A stretch of 64,000 bases of DNA from Zantedeschia hybrid cultivar (lineage: Eukaryota > Streptophyta > Magnoliopsida > Alismatales > Araceae): NCBI GenBank assembly GCA_030544215.1, contig JARZZO010000012.1, positions 37,363,194 to 37,427,193 on the forward strand, in the 5' to 3' direction. A program made the position numbers and the translations under genes. The notes under the pieces were generated by a model, which saw only the letters and a list, made by a program, of their open reading frames with translations, had not been told where the DNA came from and ran no database searches. Positions 21,701-31,676 of the stretch are shown here, one piece after another (position 1 is the stretch's first letter; each line of letters opens with the position of its first letter).

Positions 21701-22084
21701 AGATCATAAGAGATTAAGAAGAAAAATAACGTCATGAACCCAACCATACTATAATTTTTGTCGTACATGTCAGTACAAATTTGAACCCTGGTAGGAGTTG
21801 CGTATTCATAAATTGTTAAATTGATCATTTAAAGGCAATCTTGTGCATCACACTCACGTTTTTATCTGTAAAATAGCATGAAATGATAGATAATTTCGTA
21901 CCAAGTCCAACGGTACCAATTTCGTCAAATTCTGACTTAAAAACATCGTCATTTTATGTGATTAATGGAGTATAGCGCATTTGCGGGTTTTCGACAAAAC
22001 CGAGATAAATAAATAAATAAATGTGATGACTTTTGTGAAAATATGCTAATTTGAATTTATTTTTTGTGAACAGGGCATGAAAGA

Positions 22085-22155
22085 AGCTACAGTGTAATGG
22101 TTAAGTCTCTGCGGGCGTCTGGGAGGTCTGGGGTTCAAATCTCAGTAGAATCACC
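22085..22155 (+). repeat. tRNA-like (possible SINE head or LTR-embedded) segment
   Basis: AGCTACAGTGTAATGGTTAAG resembles a pol III A box and GGTTCAAATCTC a B box, about 50 nt apart, as in tRNA-derived SINEs. No clean cloverleaf, poly-T terminator or target-site duplication was seen. Confidence 0.35.
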
Positions 22156-22264
22156 CATCTTTTTGAAAAAAATAAAAGACATAGGGGCCAGCCGCCTTCC
22201 TTTCTCCCCACTTTCTTTATTTTAAAAACCCTCTTCCCCCTTTTCTTTAAAAAGGACACGAACC

Positions 22265-22575
22265 CTAGACCCGGTTATTATTCTCTTTCCCGCAGTCTCC
22301 CTCTCTCCCCTTTACACTTTCTCTCTCCCGCAGATTCTTTTCTCTCTCTGTTTTCTCAGCCGACTTTCCTCTTTCTCTCCAGTTTCCCTCCTCTCTTTCT
22401 CCCACGCACTCTCCTCCTCTCTCTCCGTTTCCCAGCATCCCTCTCTTTCTCTCACGCACTCTCCTCCTCTCTCTCCGTTTCCCAGCATCCCTCTCAGCCG
22501 TTCCCACGTCTCTCTCTTCCCTCTCGCTCTGTCTCTCTCTTCCCTCTCGCTCTGTCTCTCTCTTCTCTCTCCCAC
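22265..22575 (+). repeat. CT-rich low-complexity block with a duplicated 57-bp unit
   Basis: Pyrimidine-rich (TCTCTC/TTCCCTC). A unit beginning CACGCACTCTCCTCC occurs at about 22392 and 22453, and CTCGCTCTGTCTCTC twice near 22525-22560. Confidence 0.8.
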
Positions 22576-23525
22576 GCGGCAGCACTCCAGCGTGCCTCCC
22601 CGCGCTCCAGCACCCGCTTCAAGCGCCGCAACGTGCATGCCTCCACATCCCTCGCTGCGCCTGAAGCTGCCGCACCTACAAGCCACCCGAGCACCTGCGT
22701 GCGGGAGCCGCTCCAGCGCGCCTCCACGTTGCCCCAGTGCCGCCTTCTCTCCAGCAGCTCCACGCGCCACCTCCACCAGTGCACAAACGTGCATGCAAGC
22801 ACGTCTCTGTCAGCCCCCACACATTGCCCAACACCCACAGGCCTGAAGCCAATCTCCAGCAGCTGCACTAGCGAGCACCAGCGCGATCCAAGCACAGACG
22901 TGCATGCATGCTCCCACGGGCCACCAGCGCACGCAGCTAGCAAGCTCCCACGGGCCACCAAAGCACCCAACCTGCAAGCCTCCAGCCGGTCTACTGCGCC
23001 ACCCATAGAGGCTGCCGTTGCTTTGCTTTCTCACTTCCACTAGTACAGTATTGGTTTATTTGTTTAGGATTAGTTATTTAGTATTTGATGTTTAGTTATT
23101 TTATTTAAGGATATTAAGCCGTAGGTTTTGTAATTTGATTTATGATTTTTAGATGATTAATGATTTACACATAGTTAAATAATTGTGTTTTTGTTATATT
23201 TTTTTTGTTGTGCTTATTCTCCATATGTGGTTGTGTTTAATTTCTAAAAAAAAAAAGAGATTTGTTTTGTTTACGTAATTACATTTTTAGGTAACGTTAG
23301 TCAATTGAGTTCTAGTTTAAATAAGTAATTAATTAATTAGTTCACTTAAATTCTCACCTGTTTTTAGATAACTAAGAATCACAAGGTTTTCAAAATTAAA
23401 ATCTTATTTCCCTGTGGATCGATTCGGACTCACCATTGCTATTGTTAAAATTAGTTTATATGATCCGATTAAAATATGATTGTTAGCTTGAATTTTTAAC
23501 AACACATTCTAAAGCTATCAATTTT

Positions 23526-23543
23526 TGGCGCCGTTGCCGGAGA
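23526..23543 (+). other. Athila-like primer binding site (tRNA-Asp type)
   Basis: TGGCGCCGTTGCCGGAGA, five bases after the LTR end. It matches the tRNA-Asp-type PBS of Athila and related plant elements with one change near its end. Confidence 0.9.
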
Positions 23544-24563
23544 ATTAGATTTTTAATTTTGATTATCTTGGATTTAGTGTACTTAATCTTTAGCTAACCT
23601 CATTTTCTTATTTTTGCAGGTATATTGAAAAAAAAAACAAAAAAGGAAAGCGAAATCATGGTAAGTGTGTTCCAACTTTCTATGTTTCAATTTCCTTACT
23701 TTAGTTAGTTTCAATTTTTGTAGTTTCTAGTTTAGATAGGTTTCCATTAACTAAAAAAAAGAAACAAAAGAAGAACATCCAAATTTAAAAACCTTCATTT
23801 ACAGATTAGAAACCTTCCATGCTAGGCATTCATCATTCTAGGAAAGCATGAGTTACCTTCCTTTCATAGTTATTTCCATAAATTGTTGAAGATTGCGGGG
23901 GAAAGGTACGTGTTTTAATTTTAACAAGTCATTCATGATTGCATCAACACACCCTGCATTGATTTGCTTATTGTCTTGTATTGCATTCAAAAAGACTTTA
24001 AGGGCAACAACTTTAACCACATAAGGTAGAGATTTGATCACCCTTCCTTAGCCCACAAATCACCTTCCTTGCATTGGCATTTCCTAATCCAATTAAAAGC
24101 AAGTCGAAAGAGAATCTAGGGTTTACACTGTGAGTGGTTTAAATTTTGGGTTGCCTCCACTTTTGGCAACGGTGTCTAGGCTAGAGGTTAAAAAGGCAAA
24201 CGCCTAAGCGGGAAAGTGGTTCTCTAATTAGGTCCCTACGAAAGTAAGGGGAGCCTCCCACTACCTCACCTCTTATCTGGCCGTTGATTGATTGTGGTTG
24301 TGACTTGAGGTGGACTCCATTCACCTTATAAGAAAATTCACATAGAGAGTCTAGGTTAACATTAGATCATTAGGGTAATTTGTTTGCCAAAATTGTTTGC
24401 ATTTAAAAAAAGAAAAAAAAGAAATAGAAAACAAAATTCAAATCCATCCTCTCTCTATCAGTCCTAGTGTATGTAAGGTAGGAGATCTCAAAATCCTAAC
24501 CTTCTAGGACCATTTGCTGAAATAGAGAGAATCCGACATCAAAGGAATCCACCACAAGATCAA
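23544..24563 (+). other. Athila-like untranslated leader
   Basis: About 1 kb between PBS and gag with several A-rich runs (23625-23650, 23750-23765, 24405-24430). No gene seen. Confidence 0.65.
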
Positions 24564-26182
24564 ATGGCTGATAATCAGGACCCACCGAAGCAAATGAAGG
24601 ACTATTTCATTCCAAATCGATATCAACCTTCATCCTGTATTCATCTTCCTCAGAATCCAGCCAATCAATATGAAATTAAATTTACCACCATTCAGATACT
24701 CCCATCCTTTTATGGGAATACTAATGAAGATCCCTATAAGCATCTGGATGAATTTCTAGAAATATGTTCCATGGTGAAGATCCAGAATTTCACCGATGAT
24801 GGCCTTAAGTTAACCTTATTTTCCTTTTCATTAAAGGATAATGCTAAATATTGGTTGGGGACTATAGGAAGGCCCATTAGGACATGGGAAGAAATGCAGA
24901 AAGAATTTCTCAAGAAGTTCTATCCCATAGGGCAGACCAATACCATGAGAAGGGCCATCATGAGTTTTACCCAAACTCCCGGGGAATTGATCCATGAATC
25001 TTGGGAAAGACTGAAAGAATTGCTTAGGAAATGCCCTCATCATGGGCTTTCAAAATGGCAAATTGTCTAAGCATTCTATGAAGGATTGTCTGAATAGTTC
25101 AAACAGATGGTGGATGCCTCATGTGGAGGGGCATTTATGATGAAAAATGAAGATGAGGCCTATGATCTTTTTGAGATGTTAAGTGAAAATTCCATCAATC
25201 ATGCCTCATTATCATCTTATGAGAGGTCTGTTGGGCCATCTAAACGGACTGGAATGTATGAACTTAAGGCCCGTGGAGAGCCCGAATCCAGAATGGACAT
25301 AAATCTGATTAATCAGAAATTGGATAAGGTAGACATCTTGGCCCAGAAACTAGATCAACTCTTGACCTTAAACAAGTAAGAGCCTACTTACCCAACACAA
25401 TCTAGTCCATATGAAGGCCCATCTTCTGCCAATCATGATATTTGTGCCTTATGCGCAAGTCCAACCCATCAAGTGAATGAATGTCCAACTGCAGCCCAAC
25501 TTCCACCATTCATTCAAGAACAAGTTCAGGCTGCCCAAGGATTCTCCAGGCCCAATAATGATCCATTCTCAAATACTTACAATCCTGGCTGGAGAAACCA
25601 CCCTAATTTCTCTTGGAATAATCAGCAGGCCCCATTACCAATGTCCAATCCTCCCATGCATCAAGCCCAAAAGCCACAGAATTCATTTCAACATCAATCT
25701 AATTTCTATAGAAATGTTAAGGCTAGGGGATCTCAAACCCAATTCTCTCAACCGGCCCATTATCAATCATTCCAATCAGGTCAACCGGCCCACTATCACT
25801 CATTCCAATCTGGACAACCAACCCAATACCATCCTCCACCCACTTACCAACAACCTCCTCAGCCCAACTTTGATGACAAATTCGCTCAACTCCAACAACT
25901 GATTTTGACCCAGCAACAATCCATTTCTAAGTTGGAAAGTCAAATGGGCCAACTAACTGAGGCTATGATGAGAAGAAAAGTGGGTCAACTTCCTAGTCAA
26001 CCCATTGCCAATCCAAGGAATCACCCTCCGGGTTTCTCACAACAATCGGGCCTTTTACCTCAGCCTGGCCCGTTACCACAACCTAAAGGGCCGCAATTTG
26101 AGAATGTTAAAGCCATTTCAGCCCTTAGGAGTGGGAAAAGTTTAGAAAAACCACATGTAGATGGAGAGTTAGCCGAAGTTTC
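24564..26182 (+). pseudogene. Athila-like Gag
   Basis: A single frame from the ATG at 24564, broken by TAA (25068-25070), TAG (25095-25097) and TAA (25377-25379), with no frameshift. The capsid region has PSFYGNTNEDPYKHLDEFLEI, then FPFSLKD-like (FSFSLKDNAKYWLG), WEEMQKEFLKKFYP and GELIHESWERLKELLRKCPHHG. These motifs are typical of Athila-type and other plant gypsy Gags. A CALCASPTHQVNECP Cys/His motif and a Gln/Pro-rich tail (SQPAHY/HSFQSGQP short repeats) follow. The conserved Athila word ISALRSGK appears just before the frame runs into the LTR of G2 at 26183. Everything downstream (protease, RT, integrase) is missing. Confidence 0.88.
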
Positions 26183-26803
26183 TGATGTAGCCGAAGCTAT
26201 CACGATTGGATTCCGAGACTGGAACCCGAAGCTAGATCGGATCGATGAAGAGGACCGACGGGGATCTGGAGCGAGACGAGGGCGGAAATGGGGGGCCGAG
26301 GATCCGAAGCCGAGAGGTGCCCGGGCGAAGGCTCGCCGGGAGCGGGGCCGAGACTCCTTTGGACAAGGCAGACCAGCCGGCGTAGGGTGAGGCCGAGGCT
26401 CCTTTGGGCGAGGTGGACCAACCGGCGAAAGGCGTTGAGACCGGGGGGAGAAAACCCGAGGTCGGCAGCCGAGACCGACTCGGAGAGGTCGGCGAAGATC
26501 CAAACCGAAGCCCCTGCAGAAGGAGGAAAATAAGAAGAAGAATCGGTCAGTAGGAGTCGCGGGCTTCGGCCCTAAGGAACCCCCTCCGACAGCTAAGTTA
26601 GCTTCTGAAGAAGATTTGATTCAGAAGAGAAGGAGGAAGAAGCAGCTTTAATGCTTTTTGGACTGTTATCCTTGGGTCCAGAAGACATACCTTTGGTAAT
26701 AAATATCCGTGTCCGTGCATTTATAGCGGAGGATAGGGGTTGCTTAATGCTGGCAGCCGATATAGGACTATGTTTTGGTTTACTGATAAACCGCCATAGC
26801 GCC

Positions 26804-27776
26804 TGATGATGCAGAATCCGATTCGGCCCATTAAAATAAGCCCAACACTGAGATCAGTCCAACAGCAGCAGTAAAAGGCCCACTGGCAACCTTCGGCCCA
26901 TTAGCGGCCCAGCAACCCTCGGCCCAGTAAGCAGCCCAGTGGTCCTCAGCCCATCAGCGGCCCAACAACCTTCGGCCCAACAACCTTCGGCCCATCAGCG
27001 GCCTAATAGCCTTCGGCCCATCAGCGGCCCAATAGCCTTCGGCCCGTTAGCGGCCCAGCGGCCCTAGGCCCAGTAAGGCTTCAGCCCACTAAGCGGCATC
27101 TGGCCCATCAATGGCCCCCAACTTTCAGCCCAGTAGCCGTATCCGGCCCACTCCGGTGGGAGGGTTAGGCGCTATGGCGGTTTATCAGTAAACCAAAACA
27201 TAGTACTATATCGGCTGCCACCATTAAGCAACCTCTATCCTCCGCTATAAATACACGGCTATTTATTACCAAAGATATGTCTTCTGGACCCAAGGACAAC
27301 AGTCCAAAAAGCATTAAAGCTGCTTCTTCCTCCTTCTCTTCTGAATCGAATCTTCTTCAGAAGCTAACTTAGCCGTCGGAGGCGGTTCCTTAGGGCCAAA
27401 GCCCGGGACTCCTACTGACCGGTTCTTCTTCTTCTTTTCTTCCTTCTGCAGGGGCTTCGGTTTGAATCTTCGCCGACCTCTCTGAGTCGGTCTCGGCCGC
27501 CGACCTCGGGTTTTCTCCCCCCGGTCTCGACGCCTTTCGCTGGCTGATCCACCTCGCCCGAAGGAGCCTCGCCCTGCGCCGGCTGGTCCGCCTTGTCCAA
27601 AGGAGTCTCGCCCACGCTCCCGGCGAGCCTTCGCCCGGGCACCTCTCGGCTTCGGACCCTCGGCCCCCCGTTTCCGCCCTCGTCTCGCTCCGGATCCTCG
27701 TCGGTCCTCTTCATCGATCCGATCCAGCTTTGGGTTCCAGTCTCGGAATCCGATCGTGATAGCTTCGGCTACATCA
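26804..27776 (+). mobile_element. Solo LTR of the same Tat family, inserted in the G2 LTR
   Basis: 973 bp from TGATGATGCAG to GGCTACATCA on the plus strand, with perfect GCGCC duplications at 26799-26803 and 27777-27781. It has no internal region, so it is a solo LTR left by LTR-LTR recombination of a full insertion. The U3 part (26830-27140) is a run of GGCCCA words. TATA is at about 27242-27252 (CTATAAATACAC). Confidence 0.95.
26830..27140 (+). promoter_or_regulatory. GGCCCA-rich U3 of the Tat-family LTR
   Basis: At least a dozen GGCCCA words, alternating with TTCGG and AGCGG, form a degenerate short repeat. GGCCCA/TGGGCC is the core of plant TCP-type site II promoter elements. The same array is present in the LTRs of G1 (44300-44545, 55110-55325) and on the minus strand of the G2 LTR. 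Confidence 0.6.
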
Positions 27777-28096
27777 GCGCCTAACCCTCCCACCGGAGTG
27801 GGCCGGATACGGCTACTGGGCCGAAAGTTGGGGGTCGCTGATGGGCTGGATGCCGCTTAGTGGGCTGAAGCCTTACTGGGTCGAGGGCCGCTAACGGGCC
27901 GAAGGCTATTGGGCCGCTGATGGGCCGAAGGTTGTTGGGCCGCTGATGGGCCGAGGACCACTGGGCTGCTTACTGGGCCGAGGGTTGCTGGGCCGCTAAT
28001 GGGCCGAAGGTTGCCAGTGGGCCTTTTACTACTGTTGTTGGACTGATCTCAGCGTTGGGCTTGTTTTAATGGGCCGAATCGGATTCTGCCTCATCA

Positions 28097-28122
28097 CATA
28101 GCCCCCCACTCTTGTCATCTTC
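28097..28122 (-). other. Element G2 polypurine tract
   Basis: The minus strand reads GACAAGAGTGGGGGGCTATG directly before the LTR start. The same tract precedes the 3' LTR of G1. Confidence 0.9.
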
Positions 28123-28785
28123 ATTTTTATGAGATGGCGAGAGTAAAGTCCGAAGCCTCTTTGGAAGAGTAATACGGTATGGGCTTCGTCTGAAATCTTT
28201 GCTTTACTTTGTAAAAAAGAACTGCCTTAGGTCGGCCGAGGGCTGGTGAAAAATAGCCTCGTTTTAGGCCAGGACCCCGTTACTGGTACCTTCGTCTCAA
28301 GCCGAGATTTGGTGACCGATGCGTTCGTCCCCAGTTGTGAAGGAGCGAGTCTTTTGAGTGTGTCAGGACATCTGAAAAAGGATGGAAAAGATGTCGAGCT
28401 TCCCGCCTTAACGGTCGTGTCGTGAGAAACACATGACACGCGTTGTGCATCTGGTCGGTTTGCCGAAAGCACAAAAAGATCCTGGCCGTTAACAGTGACC
28501 ACGCGGATCGCGGGTCACTTCGGCTCTCTGTCCAAGATGTCACTTAGATCGCCGCCTCTCCTGCTTTCGGCACGAGGATCGGGACACGTGGCAAGCATCC
28601 GGATGGACAGCCGAAGGGTCAGGCCGCTCTTGGCCGTTGATTGCCTTCTCTCGATTCGGCATCCCGTCATCATGCTGAAGGACGGGACACGTGTCACGCA
28701 TCCGAGCAGAGCGGTGCCGAAGTGGGGGAGGATCTCGGCCGTTGATCCGGCACGGAATGCCCTCAAGCTTTCCTATAAATAGGAA
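28123..28785 (+). promoter_or_regulatory. Putative promoter of the antisense accessory gene in G2
   Basis: A CTATAAATAG box at 28773-28782 precedes the accessory gene on the plus strand. Upstream are ACACGTGGCA (near 28583, a G-box of ABRE form) and GACACGTGTC (near 28686). The corresponding part of G1 (54444-54800, minus) has CTATAAATAGG and GACACGTGTC. Position and conservation between copies support a dedicated promoter; activity is inferred. Confidence 0.6.
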
Positions 28786-29046
28786 CCCCTCTCCCCAGGG
28801 CACTGTTCCGCTTTCTTCTTCTCCTTGCACCGGTGCTTCCCTGTGATCAGCTCCCTTGAGTTTTCTTGTTTCACCGGCGGAGAGCGAGCCATCGAGGCTG
28901 TTCGAGGGTGCCCTGTTCGTCGCCGGGGAGCTCTTCGTCGCCGGAAGTCGCCGCCGGGGAACTTTCTGTAGTTGGAGAGGCTGTTAGCAGTCGAGGAGAC
29001 TTTCTTTGAGGGTAAGCCTCAATTCTCCTTCTCCGCTCTGTGATAT

Positions 29047-31518
29047 ATGTCCAGTAGCTCCCCTTCAGTCGAAAGTAGCTTTTCAGCCGAAGGTGGTTCT
29101 TCTTGCTCTTCGTCCAGACCTCCCCAGTCTTCCTTGTCATCTCCTTTTTCCTCCAATTCCTGCTTCAGCCATGGCGGACGAAGCTGAGACGCTTCTGGTT
29201 GTAGAAGCCGAGGTGGTTCCGGCTGTCGCCAAACCTTCTACCTCCGGCCGTCGCCCGGCCGAGACGGTTTCGGATGTAGTTAGTGTCCTTGATGTTGACA
29301 CCCTCAAGGTTATCTATCACTACTACCAGATTCCGTCTTGGATGACTCCCGTTCGGCCCGGGAAGAGCACCAGGGCCAACTCTGTTCGGTCGGGTAGTTT
29401 CTCTATCTACGAGCAGAGCTTCCGGGCGGGCTTTCGTCTTCCCCTTCACTCCTTTGTCATCAAACTTTTGAGTTTCTATGGATTGGCCCCGTCCCAATTT
29501 TTTCCGAATTCTTGGTGGACGGTCTACGCTTTCTTGGCCGCGCACTCTTGTCTTGATGCCACCCCCTCGGTAAACGTCTTCCGCTACCTTTTCAAGATTC
29601 AACCGCAGGGGAAATCTTGTTGGTATTGCTTCATCCCCCGCTTCGGCCGGGGTATCTTTTCTGGGAAGCCCTCGTCCATTCATCATTGGAAGAAGGGCTT
29701 CTTTTTAGTTACTCTCCCGGAGGAGGAGAAGAGCGTGCGGCCCTTCCCTACTGAATGGGTCCTCTGGCCGAGGGCCTCTCCGATCCGCCTTCCCTCAACC
29801 CTGAGCAGCTCGACGTCGTGCACCTCCTGGAAGCCGATGCTCCGTACGATATTGCGGAGCTCTTCGAGGACGAGGAGAGGCTCGTACAGATGGGAGCTTG
29901 GCCAGATCCGACGAACTCTCCTCCCCGAGCCTCCCCTTATCTTCCTCTTGAAGATATTCCGGGAGAGGCCGAGGGAGCTACTGCGGTCGAGTCTCCGGCC
30001 GAAGCCCTTCCGACCGAAGAGGGCGCCGAAGCCTCGGCCGAGGGTAAGTCAGTCTTGAGTCGAAGAAAGTTGCATACTTTAAGTCGTTGCTAACCCTCTT
30101 TTTTTCTGTCTGCAGAGATGTCTGGACTTCGGGGATTACTCGGCCGACTCTCCAAGCAGTCCGGGCAGTCCCGTCCGTCCCAGCCGCAGGCGGCGGAAGA
30201 AGGGGCGGCCGGAGGAGCTGCGGCCTCCAGCGTCCGGACCACGAGACAGACAGCGGCTTCTGTCGAAGGCCGCGCCGTTGCTGCTGCGCTCGAAAGAAAG
30301 AAGCAGAAGGGAAAGTCGGTCGTCCGAGGGGGCGGCCGACCAGCGAAGAGGAGCCGGGCAGACGATCCTGGCAAGAAGGAATCCACCCCTACGGCCAAGA
30401 GGCCGGTTGCGGTACGGGGTGCTCCACTCTCGACGCCTCCGGAACCGCAGCGGGGCGACTCTCCTTCGGCCACTAAGGCCAGGACAGAGAATATTTTTTT
30501 TCCCTTCGGGGCAGCCGGGACGCATATGTCCCGGGAGTACGGGCACGAGCCTTGGCGCCCGGACGTGGGGGTCTTCTCGGACGGGAGTCTGGAGGATTCC
30601 CAGACGTACCTGCGCCTCGTCTGTGGCTGGACCCTGCCGATGGCCGAGGACAATCAAGGAGCTTTCCTCGGAAGGCTTATCCTTGCAGTGCGTTCGGCAC
30701 ACTGTCCAGGTAAAAAACCCTTTCGTCTTTATCTTTGTTTATTGCTTCCATCTTCTGTCTCGGACTTATCTTTCCTTTCTTGCTGTAGTCCGCGGTTATG
30801 TGCGGAGCCCTCACTTCGTCGCCAGGCCGCCATTCAGCAGAAGCTTCTGCACATCGACCGGGCCTCGGATCAGCTGGCCTCGGGCAAAGTAGCCACGGTG
30901 CAGCGTGACCTCGAGGCGAATGTCGACGTCCTCCTTGGGGCTAATGCTCGGATGCGGGCCGAGCTAGGGGAGCAGAACGAGGTGATCCGCACTACCTCCA
31001 CGGCCAAGGCGAAGGCCGAGAAAGAGAGGGAGAAGGCCGAGAAGGAACTGGAGAATGCCCGGGCCGAGATCACGTTTCTGAAGGCCGAGATCTAGGACAA
31101 GGCCGAGGAGTGGGTCACGGAGCGCCGTTGCCACGCCGAGGAGGTCTCGACTCTGAAGGTGGATCTGGAGGCCAAGGCCAAGGAAGCCGAAGACGTCGCT
31201 TGCACAGCTGTGGCAAGCTATAAGGCCGAGCCGGATTTCGCCGAGGAGATAATGGAGGCCCGAGTCCAGGCAGCCTCGTACGTGTTCGCTCTGGGGCTGG
31301 CCATCACTCAGAAGGCGTGTCCGGCCACAGACCTGACCGGCATCGGCTACCCGACGAACGAGGAAGGCGACGAGCTTCTGGCTTGGTGGCAAGGGCTTAA
31401 GGCTGAAAGGGCTCTGGCTCCTGAGGAAGGTGATGCGGCCGAACCCGTTGAAGCTTCCCCTCCAGCGTCTCCCGGCCAGGCTCCTGTTGATGTAGACAGT
31501 GATGACGCCGAAAGCTAG
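29047..31518 (+). pseudogene. G2 antisense accessory gene (three exons), broken
   Basis: It runs opposite to pol in the long 3' internal region, as accessory genes do in Tat/Grande-type elements. Exon 1 (29047-30043) has a conserved domain (WMTPVRP, SFSIYEQSFRAGFRLPLHSF, LSFYGLAPSQFFPNSW). This resembles the family annotated as a putative gypsy-type transposon protein (PF04195-like). Intron 1 is 30044-30115 (GTAAGT...CTGCAG), exon 2 is 30116-30709, intron 2 is 30710-30788 (GTAAAA...TGTAG), and exon 3 is 30789-31518. Exon 2 is basic and probably nuclear-targeted (RKKQKGKS, KRSRADDPGKK). Exon 3 is a long Ala/Glu/Lys-rich coiled coil. Breaks are a frame change between 29047 and 29171, another near 29752, and a TAG at 31093-31095. 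Function unknown. Confidence 0.75.
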
Positions 31519-31676
31519 TACGGGGGCTTGTCCCAGTTTTTTTGTTTGCTTCTTGAGATGCCAGACGTGTGGCCTACTTTTGTACTTGTTCGTATATGGA
31601 AAGTTTTCTGCTTTATTTACATTTTTCTGTGTCTGAATGAATGACCGAGTCTGGTTCTTCTTGTGGCCAAAGCAAT

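Larger units (their letters stand above)
21750..23520 (+). repeat. Athila-like 5' LTR (left edge uncertain)
   Basis: The right end is fixed: ...AAGCTATCA at 23520, then a 5-nt spacer and an Athila-type PBS. The segment CCCTGTGGATCGATTCGG (near 23410) is typical of the end of Athila LTRs. The left edge is inferred only from where mitochondrial-like sequence ends; no second LTR is in the window. Inside are a tRNA-like stretch (22085-22155), a CT-rich block (22265-22575), and a GC-rich stretch (22576-23040) with open frames on both strands that match nothing known. Confidence 0.55.
26183..28096 (-). repeat. Element G2 3' LTR, split by a solo LTR
   Basis: A Tat-type LTR on the minus strand: it starts TGATGAGGCAGAATCC (at 28096) and ends CTTCGGCTACATCA (at 26183). 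Its two pieces are 27782-28096 and 26183-26803. The interruption is a second copy of the same LTR family in the opposite direction (26804-27776). A PPT abuts 28096, so this is the 3' LTR of an element extending to the right. The matching 5' LTR is absent. Confidence 0.9.

Noticed and set aside
22312..23043. Open frames on both strands (up to 170 codons) rich in Arg/Glu or Ala/Pro
   Set aside because: Products of a CT-rich low-complexity block and GC-rich LTR sequence; no domain or start context.
26183..27793. Arg/Gly-rich frames, including the end of the Athila-like gag frame beyond 26182
   Set aside because: They are translations of Tat-family LTR sequence; the gag homology ends at the LTR boundary.
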